From the NCBI GenBank assembly GCA_025345505.1, contig JANVCC010000018.1, positions 11,724,231 to 11,788,230 of the forward strand: a DNA stretch of 64,000 nucleotides, read 5' to 3'. Below are positions 10,766 to 23,869 of this stretch, piece by piece. The translations under genes were made by a program, and so were the position numbers. Position 1 is the first letter of the stretch, and each line of letters begins with the position of its first letter. The notes beneath the pieces were generated by a model that was not told the origin of the DNA, did no database searches, and saw only the letters and a program-made list of their open reading frames with translations. The stretch is from Todiramphus chloris collaris. Its lineage: Eukaryota; Chordata; Aves; Coraciiformes; Alcedinidae.

Positions 10766-12366
10766 TTAAAATGAATTATTTGGAGATCTTTAATGACTTT
10801 TCATGTGAGTAAATTGAAATGTCAAGGCAGAAGACAGTTAAAGACAGAATGTCCTTGCATACCTTGATTAAAAGAGCTTAAAAACATTGTTATTTAACTT
10901 TGAGCTGAGGCAAATGAAAAACATATATTTAGTGTCATTTCCACTATTATACAAATATATCCTTGATTTTTGATTGTTAATTATTTTTTTGGTCATTGTA
11001 TAGGAGGGGGTTTTTTTGTCTAATTGTTGACTGAAATATCCAAAATTGTAATATAGGTTTCGTAGTGCACAGCTGTGTTCATGTGATCAGACTTTGCATC
11101 CTAAATGTTTTTTCATCAGTACTCTAATATTTGTGAGCTATTACAGTGCTGAGGTTTAGCTAGAGGTTTTCTGTACTGATAATGTATGTATTTGTTTTCC
11201 AGTGACATAATTTCCTCACTAAGAACAATTTTGTTAACAGAACTGAAATGTTCTTGATATCCGCAATTGTAATTCTGTATAATATTGAAGTTTACAATAG
11301 ATGGGTCACATCAGCAAAGGAATTCAGGAATTTATGTTATTTCAAAAGACCTGAAATCTATATTAAAGGAAGAAAATAATGGTTACTATTTGTTATGGGT
11401 TTTGTGTATCCTGACATTACCCAAGTCTTCTAACAACAATTTTCATTGCATCATTTGCAGAGTGCTAAATTTGTAATGGTTTGGCAACACCATTGCCTCA
11501 AACATACTAGTACTGTGCTGGCATTGCCGCTCCTTTGACTTGTGTTCTGGGTGCAGGCAGCTAGATCGGCATTAACCAGTGCAGAAAATCATGTTCGTGT
11601 GCCAGGGTTTCAGACTACTGGTAAAGACATGTTCTTGGCAGGATAGCAGTACAGATACAAGCTTGGAAGGCATCCACCTTCCAGTGAGTCATGGTGTTGA
11701 GGACTAGTTTTCTGCCTAGTCTGGAAAAAATATTACTGAAATTATTCTATTATAAGCCATTAAGGAAAGACCATGCTTTGGTAGTTTAATGTATTTACAA
11801 GAAGTAGCAACCCAGTGAATATAGGTAAACATACCAGTGGGAGAAGAGTTTTGTATTTATATAGAAGCATGTATTTGCATATATGTTGATGTATACATAC
11901 ATATGTGTGTGTGTAAAGGTGTATTTTTATACTCCCAACTTACCCTATAGTAAATGTTTAAAACTGCTTATCTGTTTCAGAAATGTAAAAAAACCCCAAA
12001 ACATTGAATTCTTGTTTTTCTTTTTTAAAGGACGAACCTGCAGCATTATTTTTGTTAGCTCATCTTGCAGAGAATTCAGAGTATGTCTGCATGGGGCAGT
12101 AGAGCATGAAGACCGTGCCCAACTCACCTAGACTGAGTGGACAGATAAATCTCCAAAGCACATTGCACTGTTGATAGCTCTAGCACTAACAGATTTACAG
12201 ACTGTGTTTGCCTGACACACTGCTCAGGTTAGTAAGTTCTGTGCCTTCACAAGACTATTAACTTGGACTTAGCATAATTTTGAAACTACTGTAGTGCGCG
12301 TCATTCCTGCAATAGCTTAACCAATATAATTGCATCATGGTCCAGCATGCTGTGTGGATGCACCGT

Positions 12367-12404
12367 GTGACAAACAGGGATTGTATCTGGTGACAAACAG
12401 GGAT
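12367..12404 (+). repeat. Two-copy short tandem duplication
   Basis: GTGACAAACAGGGAT occurs at 12367-12381 and again at 12390-12404, a 23-base period. It is probably a replication-slippage duplication. Confidence 0.7.
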
Positions 12405-12561
12405 AGTGGCTGTCTTCAGTTGTTAAAAGAATATAAATATTTGATCTTGTTCACTGTATATATTTTTTTTTCATATTAATCTTCATAGTCATCTTTCAGA
12501 CCTATGAATTTGTTGAATAATATGCATCAGAGTTGGACTGATGTAAATGATAGCACTTTCA

Positions 12562-12691
12562 TGGTGATAGATGGTAGTTCTTAGGGATACGGTTTAGTCA
12601 AGGTCTTGTCAGTCTTAGGTTAATGATTTGACTTGATAATCTTAAATGTCTCTTCCAATCTAGGGTATTCTGTGATTCTGCAATTCTATGG
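12562..12691 (+). repeat. CR1 3'-end fragment, plus strand
   Basis: The sequence has the CR1 tail layout: a TTAGGGATACGGTTTAGTCA block, a diverged 'gacttgataatcttaaatgtctcttccaatct' type block, then TATTCTGTGATTCTGCAATT octamer-like repeats. Only the last 130 bases of a CR1 are present, which fits severe 5' truncation. It shares a 31-base block, inverted, with 26481-26511. Confidence 0.75.
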
Positions 12692-12773
12692 TGATAATTC
12701 TAAGGTAGGATGAAATTAGTAAAGAAGAGTGTGTCCTAGGGTTTTGATTTTAGTTTTATTTTAACCTTTTAAC

Positions 12774-12895
12774 CTGTGACAGATCATGAGCAAGTTTATG
12801 TGAAATTTGTGTTAGCTTTCAGTTTACCGTACTTGTAAAATGGGGATGATGATGGTTAGCACTTCTGTGAAGTGTTTTGAGAACTTCAGGAAAAT
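12774..12895 (+). repeat. MIR SINE, sense
   Basis: The segment follows the MIR core and 3' half: a GTGACagatcaTGaGCAAGTT block, TTTCAGTTTACCGTACTTGT, and then AAAATGGGGATGATGATGG. This is close to the well-known 'cagtttcctcatctgtaaaatggggataataat' MIR block. It is the clearest of three MIR-like relics in the window and indicates very old, unreplaced non-coding DNA. Confidence 0.75.
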
Positions 12896-15800
12896 TGAAT
12901 TAAGATAGTAAAAACCTACCAGATTTTTGATTTGTTGTATGTTTCTACTAATACAATGAGAGAACAATACTCTGCAATTAAGGTAGAATTACTCTACTGT
13001 GTAGAAAGTAATGCTAAAAGCTGGAACTAAAGAGAGGAATTAATTTTGCCTTAAAGGATGGCTATGGTGCAAACATGTACATCTGAGGTAGTCATTATTA
13101 GGCTGCCTTTCTAGTCAATGGAGAACACTTGCCACAATCCATTTGACTTTAGATGTCGTCTTTAAGGTGAGATGAATAATGCCTCATGAATAATGCTCGC
13201 TATATAATTTAATCTTACCTCCTGCTATAGAGTTACCTCCAGCTGCTCTATATTGGTTGTGGTTGATTTTGTTTAACTAAAGCACTACTTTCATTAAGTC
13301 CTTTTCTAGGACTAATTTGGACAAGCAATCCAATACTTGTAGTGGTGATATTTTCCCCCTTTCCTTCCCACCCATATCTTATGTTAACCTTCAAAAATAG
13401 TTAATGAAGTACATAAATAGCAGTTCAAACCACTTCTCATAGAATACCATCATGTTTGAAAATAAATTCTGATTGTTGGTCTGCAAAAAATGAAAGGTAA
13501 ATTTGTCATGCAGCAGTGATGCTGAAATGGTGGTTAGTCTTTTGACAAATAGATGAGTCTGGCTTGGCCAGCTGTTGGGATGGTATAGCACATTTTTGCT
13601 ATATTATTCTAATTGAGTTACTTTTGGATTTGAACTGAAGTCAGAGTAATTACATAGACAGAAGTGTAACTGTTTAACAAGGTTATAAAAATGTGTGCTC
13701 TGTTTCTGCACCTTCCTAGGAGATGCAGTGGCATTTCCACCAAGTCTGTGAATTGTACCATTGCAGTAATTTCCTTGGTAGCTGTAATATGAATTCATCT
13801 TTTCAATATATTTACAAAAATTTATGTCTCAGACTCTTTGGAACTGGGATATTACTATGTACAGACAGTAACAACATGTTTAAGATTGCGTTATTTATGC
13901 AAAATTGTTCTCATGAAATTATCATTGAGATATCCCATATACACATAAATGTTGGCATTTTTTCTTCAAGTTGGCTTGGGAATTTGGGTTAAAAATAAAG
14001 GTGGATAATGGAACATGATGTATGTGTACATTCCTTGTCCCATTATGCTGATAGTCCTCTATATGGCATTTATGAGAAAATATTAAAAGATAATGAGTAA
14101 ACCTTTCTGCATATCCCATGACTTAGGGAAGAAAAGAGGCTCTTCTGAGACTTGCATGTTGTTAATGGTGAACATTGGATAAAAACCCTCTGTTTGTCCT
14201 GCCTTGTGAGAAGTGAGACTTGAAAGAACTTTCACTTCTTTTGCTGGTTTGAAAACATATTTGACCTCTGCAAAAGGAAGCCAGGGAGAGCGTTGAATAA
14301 GTTGATTTACCATCTCTTGAAATACCTCCTTTACTGGTTCTGTGCCAGAATCTGAAGTGCTGTAGTGACAGCAGCCAAAAGGGAGTGGGGATTTGGATGG
14401 AGATAAAGGAAAAGATTAAAAAAAGAAGTCTAAACCTATATTTAATCCAATGGTCTTGTTATCTGAAGCTGGCCGCTTCCAGGAGCTCTGTAAACTTTTC
14501 CTGTAGTGAATGAATTGAGCATTGTGTTATAATGACAAATACTTCTTCTGGGAAATACTCATGTTGTGTTACATTAATGCTACAGTGAAAATGTACAAAG
14601 TGAATTAGATATAAAAGATGTTACTTTTTGCATCTGTAATGCATGTGGATTATGGAGGCAAAGATGACCCAAGAAAGTGGAGGCTATGTGTCCAAGCTGT
14701 TGTACAGTAGGTTTTGGAATGACATCCCAGGAACAGCTGCTGCTGAGTACACGGGATTGTGAGGGGTGTGGTATGATTATCACAGATATGTCCAGCTTTT
14801 CTTTAGTCCAAGAAAAAAAGGGGAATTTATTAGTGTTCCTTATGGATTTGCTACAAAACATAGCTACTTGAACATGATTCTAAGATTTTAATTCACATCA
14901 TCATAGTTTACTTTTATCTGGTTGATTTCACTAAACTTCTACTGATTTAAACCAGCTGAGAATCTTTTCCACAATCATCATGGTAATATTCACTTGAAGT
15001 ATGCTCCTGTGATATAAGTTCTCTGGAGCAAAGAGCTCCAAACTCCTAAGAAAAGTGGTTTCAGGTCTCTTTGGAAGCAGATGTTTGCCCCTAAATAGAA
15101 GTATTCAGCAGCGTACATCTTAAGTTGAAGATGCCTAGTAGTTAGGCATTACAGAACTGAATTTAGCAGTACCTAAGTCACCCTTGTGATTATGTGTCAT
15201 CACTGGAAATTTTGTATAGAAAGGTGTATGCATTCACATCGTCCTTTTTTCCTACTCCTTCATAGAAATGTCTGTTTAGTGGTTAAAGGCTCGTAAGGTA
15301 AACATGTAAGGCTATATTCTATATTCAGTTTTCCCAGATATGGCCTTTTTATTCTGCCATTAGAGCCCCATGCGGGATATGCATCCTCATTCTAGGTTTT
15401 CTCAAGTCCCATCAAAGCTTCAACTGAGACAAGTAGAGAAAGATGGACAGAGAAGCCTAAGCAGAATCAGCAACAGTTTTGATCAGTCCATAAGAGTGTG
15501 CATAATGACAATTTTGAAGAGAAAGGTGGCACCAGTAGTATCAGAGCAGTCACAGCAGGAAGAGGCAACTGTTTTTTTTTAATCAAAGTGGGAAGTGAGG
15601 CATGACAAACATGAAGGCTTTGGAATGGTGTGAGGAGTTGAAAAAAGATTTTGAGTAAGGCTGAAGGCAGAGAGGCTTGGCATAAGAAGATTTTGAGTGT
15701 TTGACTTGCTTTAATTAGGAGCAATGGATTTAAAGTGCAGCATGCTGATGGAAAATAATTCCCTTACAGAGCCCTTAGTGAGAATCTGAGCCCTTTCCTT

Positions 15801-18074
15801 TTGTTGTTATTTGAATCTACTGCTGTATGGGGTTGTCATCAGGAAGAATGTTTGTTGCTTCTTGTTTATTCAGGTCAGGAAAGATGTTCATGAAATATGT
15901 AGTCACACAGTAATTATGTCATCAGATACACTGCTGCAAAACTCTCTTCAGTGAGGAGGAATTTCCTTTACACCTGACGATAACATTTTTCAAAATAAAA
16001 TATGTCAAAGCTTAGAAGTTTATCTTGGCAGAACATCACACCATTAAAGCAAGATTGAATGTATCCTGTCCAAGTCTCTTGCTTCTTGTAATGGTGCCTA
16101 AGGCTACAGTCCTCCAGATGTTGATACTACCAGCATTTACATTTTGAAAGGAAAAAAAACCCTCTTGTTACCAAAGACATTTTACAGTAGAAATTCTACC
16201 TCTTTTTCAGAACAGTTTGTCTGATGTAATGGAAAAAAAATGTGATAGGGAAAAAAATCTACTCCTTCAGAATAATTTGCCCATAGCAATAAGAGTGAGA
16301 AAGGGTTGAGCAGCAGTTCTTTGATGCCCCTTGCTTCCTAATCCAGGTTAAGATTGCAGTGTTCCTCCACAAATAGCTAAAAATTGCCTTAGTCTCGGAA
16401 AGGAAACAGAAGGTGCTGCAGTAGAAAGAGTAGTGAAAGGGCAAGAAAAACTTTTCCTTGCACTAACACTGGCCAGACATCATCAGCATTAAACTTAATG
16501 AGCCTTATTTACACTGAGTCAGCTCACAGTGCTTTAACCTTAAAGGGGCCTTAAAAGAAGTGAGAATGGGAATAATTTCCTCTAAGTTTTGGTAATTAAC
16601 ACAACTGCTCCCACGTGGGGTCAAGAGTCGGTTGTAAGACAGCCACATTTTCTTCATTTTGTTGCATACTAGAGACAGCTTGCAGACTTCTTGCTGAGAT
16701 GGTGCAGTTTTACAAGATTTTATGAATGAAAGGCAGGACCAAGTGATCCAGGGATAACAAAGGGATGACATAACAGGACACTGAGAAGAGAAATGAACTT
16801 TTCTTGGTTTATATTATTAGGAAAGACAGATATAGCTCATCATGAGTGAGCAGGCCTCAACTGGAATTATACTATTTTTTAAAGAAAAACTCTATTGCCA
16901 CATGAAGATGTGCATTAACATTGATTTGTCCTGCTCTTACTCAAGGGTTTAACCATCTTGTGTGCTGATATGTTTTGCTGGGTTGGTACCTGAGGCTTGA
17001 ATCTGGTAAAAAGATTCATAATGCAGCTGCAAAGACTAATTTTCCAGTCTACTGCTACTTTTTCTTTCCTGTAGACTTTAAATCAGAGCTTACAGTTGTC
17101 AACCTGAAGAAGAAATGTGTGGAGGACTGCTGATTCTTTCAGGATCAGATGTTCAGCTCACCATCCTCCAACAAACAGATCTTGGCAATTAATTGGTTGG
17201 ACCATTAGTAACAGTTCCAAATAAAGTAATGAAAACACTCATCAAGCAGAATGTGTACACGTTTTATTTGCCATGTATATGTGGTTTTTCGGTAGTGAGA
17301 TACATATGAGAAGAAACAAGGATGAGAAGTAACACACTGAGTTTTCCATACAAGTAACTCATAAAGTTAAATGATTTTCCCAGCTGCTCTTTTCTCCTAC
17401 AAGGCACCTTTGCGTGGGAACACCTAAGAGAGATACTGGGATTGCGTTATGTATGGGGTTGATTTGCAGTTTATACTTTGTCAAAATGACAGGGATCAAT
17501 ATTCTAAAAATCACTTTACATTGTGATTTTATATAGTGTCAGTAATATCATCAGAGGTATTATATTCGGCAAATAAACACACATGTATGCTTCATAATGT
17601 TATGTACTCTTTGGTTTGTGTTTCCACTTCAAATAAGTTTTGTTCAACCATGATGTCCTGTGGCATGGATGGATGCTTATTAGTAGAACAAGTAACATAA
17701 TTCCTGAGTTAGAAAGGTCATAGATAGGGCAATGGGACTGGAGACCCAAAGCTGGAAAATGTATTAGCATAGTTTAATCAGTCATACTAAATTCCACTGT
17801 GGCATATTTCCTCAACAAATTAGTTAAAAGGATTCTGGGTTCTGTCACTGGAAAAAAAAAAAAACACTTAATCTTATATTCTAAAAAGAATATTTTTTTC
17901 TTCAATTATTGTGTCTGAAAGTTTTGGGTTTTTGGGGTGTTTTTTGTTTTGTTTTGTTTTTTGGTGTGGGTTTTTTTGTTTTTTTATTTTATTTATTTTT
18001 ATGAGTATTATAGCTTATGCTCTAATATTTAAAACTATATATTATGATATCTAACTTTTCCTGTAAATTTTATC
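12896..18074. other. AT-rich non-coding DNA, no gene seen
   Basis: Unique-looking AT-rich sequence with no recognised repeat except the G/T tract at 17921-17985 and a run of A near 17851. A strong splice-acceptor-like tract ends at 17074 and an AATAAA signal lies near 17220; these are treated as a hypothesis. Short open frames (60-93 codons) show no family signature. Confidence 0.5.
17921..17985 (+). repeat. Pure G/T tract, 65 bases
   Basis: Every base from 17921 to 17985 is G or T on the plus strand, including GTTTTGTTTTGTTTT and GG- or GGGG-containing sections. A T-rich tail with (TTTA)-like repeats follows to about 18000. It is low-complexity DNA, notable for its strand purity. Confidence 0.8.
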
Positions 18075-18200
18075 AGAGCTTTGTTGTGTAACCTTGATCA
18101 AATTACTCACTCCTCTGTCTCACTTTCACTGTATTCAGGGAACAAACTCTCCAGTGCTGTCCTAAACTTTAGTGTGTTTGTGAAGTGCATAGCACAACAT
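18075..18200 (+). repeat. MIR-like SINE fragment, sense
   Basis: The run AGAGCTTTGTTGTGTAACCT, followed by TGATCAAATTACTCACTCCT and a CTCACTTTCA block, aligns by eye with the MIR 'agctgtgtgaccttgggcaagttacttaacctctctgtgcctcagtttcc' region. Further on, GTGAAGTGCATAGCACAACA resembles the MIR 'aagcgcttagcaca' part. Spacing is preserved between both parts. The 'aaaatgggg' block is eroded. Confidence 0.6.
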
Positions 18201-21200
18201 AATGTTGATATCAGATGGAATTTCTAAGAATTGCTACAATTCAAAAAAGTAGTAGTTATTTGGAGTTTGGCTAAACTGCATTATCCAGCATCTTCTCTGG
18301 TGAAAAGCCATTACTTTAAGTACTGGAAGAATGTGCATGCAAACCATTGACAAGGCAGCATGGTTTATGGTAAGACAGTATGTGTAGGTGAGCAATCATA
18401 GGCAAGGAGAATGACTCAGATTCTGATTGTTCCCAAGCAAAGGAATGCAGATGTGAAAATATATCAGTGAGATTCACCTGAATTGTAACTGTGGTTGTTT
18501 CATTCCCTAGATGACCATGCAGAATTCGTGAGTTATGCAACGTTAGCTATCCCTTGAATAGTTTGAAGCTAAAGTTGGATACCAATTTAGAACTGCTTTA
18601 GTGTGGCCATTCTTACGCATCCTATGCAACTCCTCCTTCCCTACAGAGGAAGGGTAAGAAAGGCACTTCAGGAGGGAATACAGTTCCATTGCTATGGGGT
18701 GGTTCTGTGATAATTAACGACAGTACTCTTGTTGAGTTTCACTCTTGGTGCATTCAAATTGAAATTCCTCCTCTATTAGATTGCTTGCTCTTTTACACAA
18801 GTAGCTTGTAGAGCTTTATATCTTCTAAGCTTCATAATGGTGACATCCCACCCTGTAATACAACTGTAGTATTATTAGCTGTGTTGAACAACTAATGTAC
18901 AAATAGTTTGGTTTTTTTTTAAGTAGATATGCCTAATGGAGGTTTTAAAAGTACCCAACTAATTTACAAAGTTCAGTAATTAGTGATATGGTAAAAATAG
19001 GATTCCCCTAAATTACTTTAAAAGTTGGCCTATTTCCATCTATACCATTTAAATCAGTATTAATTTAAAGCCAGCTGCTTCTTGCCTTCTGCATTTCAGT
19101 TAGTTAGCTCTGTTAGTTTTTCTTTCTTCCTCCTGAGGATTAAATGGTGTCCTTTAAGCTTATTAGTCCTGACTTTTTGTATGTGACAACACTCACTGTG
19201 ATCTCCTAACTCATCAATCAAATGGAAACCATAGTCTTCAAAAGTGTTTTAGAGAGCCTCTTTCTTGAATAGCACGCAGTATTTCTGTACTAAGGGTACA
19301 TTATGCCATAAAATAAAGTTTATGTTCCTTTAGGCTTAATACTATACCATTTGTGAGCACAAGTGCTGAAGCAATTTAGAAAGAGATGTTAACTTTATAT
19401 CTTACCAGGGAAGTAGTTTTATTACTGTGCATGTAAAGCAACAGGAAAGCAAAGCTTTACTTTTGTATTTTATTAGCTATCATTATCATGTTTCAGGGCC
19501 TCTTCTTGTATCAGTATTTGCAGACATATAGAAGACTTTCTTTATTAAAATGCTAAAAAGAAATTAGGAAATTAATAATATGGCTTCTGAATCTTTAGAA
19601 AAAGCACTTGCTTTAGAAAATGAGGAATTGTTTAAGCAGTGTATGTTGCAACAATGAGACTTACAAATGCCAGATGTAGTAGAATAACATTGTGCTTTGG
19701 TGTTGGATTGTGAAAGTAGAATGAAGATGAATGCAATTAGGTTAACTGCTATGTAGAGGAATATCACTGTTGGTAATGCCAGACATTGAAATATGAATCA
19801 AGTCCCAACATAGTCCTGAGATATCCTAAAAGCATTAAAGTATACTTCAGGTTGTTTTTTATTTGCCCACTGATTTTATTCTTTGAGGTGTGCTGAGTTT
19901 TCTGTCATAATTATGAGATTGAGAAACTGGTGCAGAGATTTTTTGAAGTCACAAGTCATCAGAAGCATGATTTTTAAGAAGATTACAAAGTATAATGAAA
20001 TTCCTTAGACCTGTGAGAGTTCATAATACTGTGATAAGCACTGTTCTGGGATGCAATTTTTACAGTCTCTGAAATGGCTTTTGGATAGGTTTAGGAACTA
20101 TAATTCTATACTGAGAAAATTCACATACTGAAATGTCCTGTTTTGATAAAGTTTAAGTATATATTTATTTTTTTCATATTTATTTTGTTTATATTTATAC
20201 TATACTATAGAAGACAGCTCAAAAAGTACTGTATAAGAATACTGAGAAATTACTTCCTGAAGGAGTTTGACCACATTCAGTCCATCTTCCATGGAAATTC
20301 TAACAGAACAGAATTTCCTATAGAAATAGCTGTTGTCCTTGTGAGAATTCACTGTATAAGAGCATATACTTAATCCAAAGTATTTAATACATCCAGGAAA
20401 TAGAATGCCTTGAATATATATTGCCTTGTGTTAAAAAAATAGAGCATGACTTTACACTGCATTCTGTGTGAATCAGAAGAGTATTCTGTAGGAATCAGTC
20501 TGAAGAGCTGTGCAGACCCCTTGCTCATGAATTATGGAAGTGTAAGCTAAATGAAAGCAGCTAAAGATGATACAAATGTGCCACAAGAATTGCCACATCA
20601 CAGTTATTGCTTCTAAACATTTTAGTATCATGATTCAGCTTTAGACTTCTGAAATGAGTTTTAAAAATGTTAATATGTATGTGAGCAAACTGGTCTTGCT
20701 TCTGAAAACACTGAAGTTCTTCTTTCCCTGGAATTCACTGATATCTTTTTTAAGACTAGCTCAGAGCTTCCAAACCTTAGGAAACTGGAAATGATGTGAA
20801 GGTAAGTTCTTCATGGTTCAGAGCATAGTAAACTTAGATGTCCATGCTCCTGGTTCTTATGATCAGGAAAGAAAAAAACCAAAAAGGCCTAAAAGGGCCT
20901 CTGTGCATGGTGAAATGACTGAGATAGCTTATAACCATCCGAAAAAAGATTATCCTGTCCAATCTGAGATGATAGCAAGCAGTATTCATTCTGAAGATTT
21001 AATTGGTTACTCAGGCACCTATATTATCATTAAACCCCCTCTAACTTAGCTATAAACTTTTGAAATGTTTTTCATGGAAATGACATGCTTTTTATTATAA
21101 TGTCTCTTGATTTTCTGAGGTTCAGTTTTAGTCTGCTCATTTTTACAACAGATTTTATGTAAGTGCTGGTCTACATTGATAATAATGTAGTCAAATGTTA

Positions 21201-23836
21201 TAGAGGAAAAGTTACAGATGATTTTTATCCACTTATTGCTGACACTGAATTTTTCAATTGATGTTGCATGTGATAAGCTGGAACAAGCAGAAAAATATGT
21301 GATTCTAACAATGAGAGAGATTTCCTTACCACAATAGTTGAATACGTCATTCCAGAGAAGATCAGGAGCCTTTTATACATGATGGTGGTATCACACCAGT
21401 TCTTCTCAATAAGGCAAGAAGGTAAGCTGGAAGGAGGTTGGCAAAGTTAAGCTGAAAAGAGATCCACAATGAGAACTCAGTATCTCCTTCCTGTGTGTTT
21501 GTAGTAGACCATTTCTGGGACCACTAAGGTATGTTCAGTTCTGGATCTTGGTATGAATCTAGCAGATGCTAGGTCTATTTTCTTAGCTTCACTGAGATGA
21601 ATATTCATGGGTTTTGGCTCGCTTCTGAATGAACTTGTTCAGGAAGGAGAGATTTTATATGCTTTTTAGTTGGTTTGAAACCATTAAGGATTGAAGGAGT
21701 CAACCTTCATTGCTAGTCAGACTGGTTTGGGCTTGAAAGATAAAATTAGTTTCTTACTTTTAAAGCCATTTCTTGTAGAAAAGGCCTTCTGTTCATAGTT
21801 CTTTCATGAATCAGTAAAAACATGAATAAATACAGAAGTTATTTTAGGTTGGTGATATCTAAGTTTAATTTGCAGAAGAAAATTGCCTCACCATGAAGTG
21901 TAAACTGAGGAGAGGTCATATGAAATTGTCTTTGGAGTTCCTCAGTTGATCCAGAATCCATTATTCTGCTTGCACTCTCATCTTTGTTTGTAGTAACTGC
22001 AGTTCCTCCATGTCAGTGTCAGTGTTGAATGATAATCAAGGATTTGGTATCTTGTTATGCTCTAAAATCCATCTATAAGGAACATTATATTTGCAAGAAA
22101 ACTTGACATTTAAAATAACTGTACAGTCCTCGTTCAGATGTTGCTGTTTTACGTCATGGTATCTTACACATCCTATTCTTACTCTGATGTCCCAGGTTTA
22201 TAAATGCAAAGGATGACCTTCTCCAGAACCACTATCAGTGTTGTAAAGTGCAAAATGTTGCTCAGAATGATTGCAGAAGTTGAAAGAGGCAAAATATTGC
22301 TGGAAAAGAAAGAAAGATCTCGAGAACAAGTAAGAAAATGCTCTGCAAAAAATTAATTTTATGCCAGTCCTCCTTCTGCTTGGCACATCACTTTTAATTA
22401 GATTTTCAAAGTTACGGAGGAATTACATGTTCTTTATTTTCAAGGTGCCACAGTATTTTTGGTCCTAGGCTTAAAATGCTAAGCACTACAGATGTAACTG
22501 GAATGTGTACTTGAACCATGAAAAATATTATTAAAAAGGGAGTTCATTTGTAGCAGAATAGACATCCAGAATTAATTATATTTTTATTGTTTTGGCATTC
22601 TTCCATAAAAAGAGGGAATGATAATTCTTACTCACAGAAGGAGTGTGAGATAAATTCATTATCTTCTGTACAGTTCTGAGGTGGTATCATAGTATTGAAA
22701 AGCTTAGGAGGAACTCATAATAATCCAGTGTTTAAATGGTGTGCATATTATATGTGGGCTAAGGAAACTCATTTGTGTGCCATATGGTAGACAACAGAGG
22801 AACAAATACTGCATTACCTATGGCAATGTCAGTGCCTTGAACATTTTTGGTCATATTGTAAAGCATTTGCTGCAAGACTATACATCAATACATGCTGTCT
22901 GTGTCTTTTGCCTGTATTTTGCTTTTACAAATGCTTAGTACATGTTTAAGCTCATTTTTAAGCATAGTATAACTTTAAATACAAATTTAGTCGTACTAAA
23001 TCTATGAACAGATTCATAATCTTAAATAAATAAATACTGCATCACTATATCATTTGGTGGGAGGTAAATGTCTAAATTGTTTCCTACTTCTAGTTAGTTA
23101 TAACTATTTTGTAGGGCTTGTTGATCATCATGTTGCCAGGAGATGAGCAGAGAGAAGCAACTGGTTAACAGCTGGTTGCATCTGGTCACAGCCAGGAAAG
23201 CACAGCAACAGAATAAACAATTCAGTTCTCAACAGCTGCATTTGCAGTTACAGTCTACTGAATCAAATAAGTGCAGCTTTCCAAGTATAATTTGTGAGCT
23301 AGAAACATAAATTATCTTTAGAAACATTTGGAAGCAATGAGAAAAAAATATTCTCCTTATTTAACTATCCTCTCCTTCTTGTACTATTGTTATTTTTAAT
23401 TTCCATCTTTGTTTTAATCATTGGAAATGACTACTAATAGACAACAAGCGTAAGCATTTTAATTCTTCTCTGTGTTTTTGTACCTTGATGTCCATCTTTG
23501 TGTTTGAATTTCTAAAGATTCTATGCTCTCCTGTTTCACTTCTGGGAACACTTGAGTGCTATTAGATATTTCCTGATATGTACCAAGGACCTTGTGATAG
23601 TTTTTTATTGTCTCTGTAAAGTTCCAGATTCAATATTGATGCGTAATAGTAGAACACTTCATTAAAGAAAAATTGGATTTGAAACATAGTTACGTAATGG
23701 ATTGCTTGAATATGCTGCTGAAAGCAGGATGTGGTCATACTATTTGAAGACATCATGCCTGGGGCCAAAAATGGGTGTATCAGTTCTCCATCATGTCAGA
23801 AATCTCAGATGCTGAGATTGAACAAAGTTAAGTTGG

Positions 23837-23869
23837 CCCAGGCTATTATAATACCCAGGCTATTATAAT
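23837..23869 (+). repeat. Two-copy short tandem duplication
   Basis: CCCAGGCTATTATAAT is present at 23837-23852 and again at 23854-23869, a 17-base period. The two copies are identical over 16 bases, which suggests a fairly recent slippage event. Confidence 0.8.

Larger units (their letters stand above)
7653..12561. other. AT-rich non-coding DNA with simple repeats
   Basis: No gene is demonstrable. The stretch holds the G/T-rich tract at 10664-10765, a T run near 10146, and alternating TG/TA motifs near 11890-11915. A short ATG-led, signal-peptide-like sequence followed by a donor-like CAG|GTAGTG at 8340-8386 is discussed as a finding. Open frames of 60-80 codons in this AT-rich DNA show no recognisable domains. 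Confidence 0.55.
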
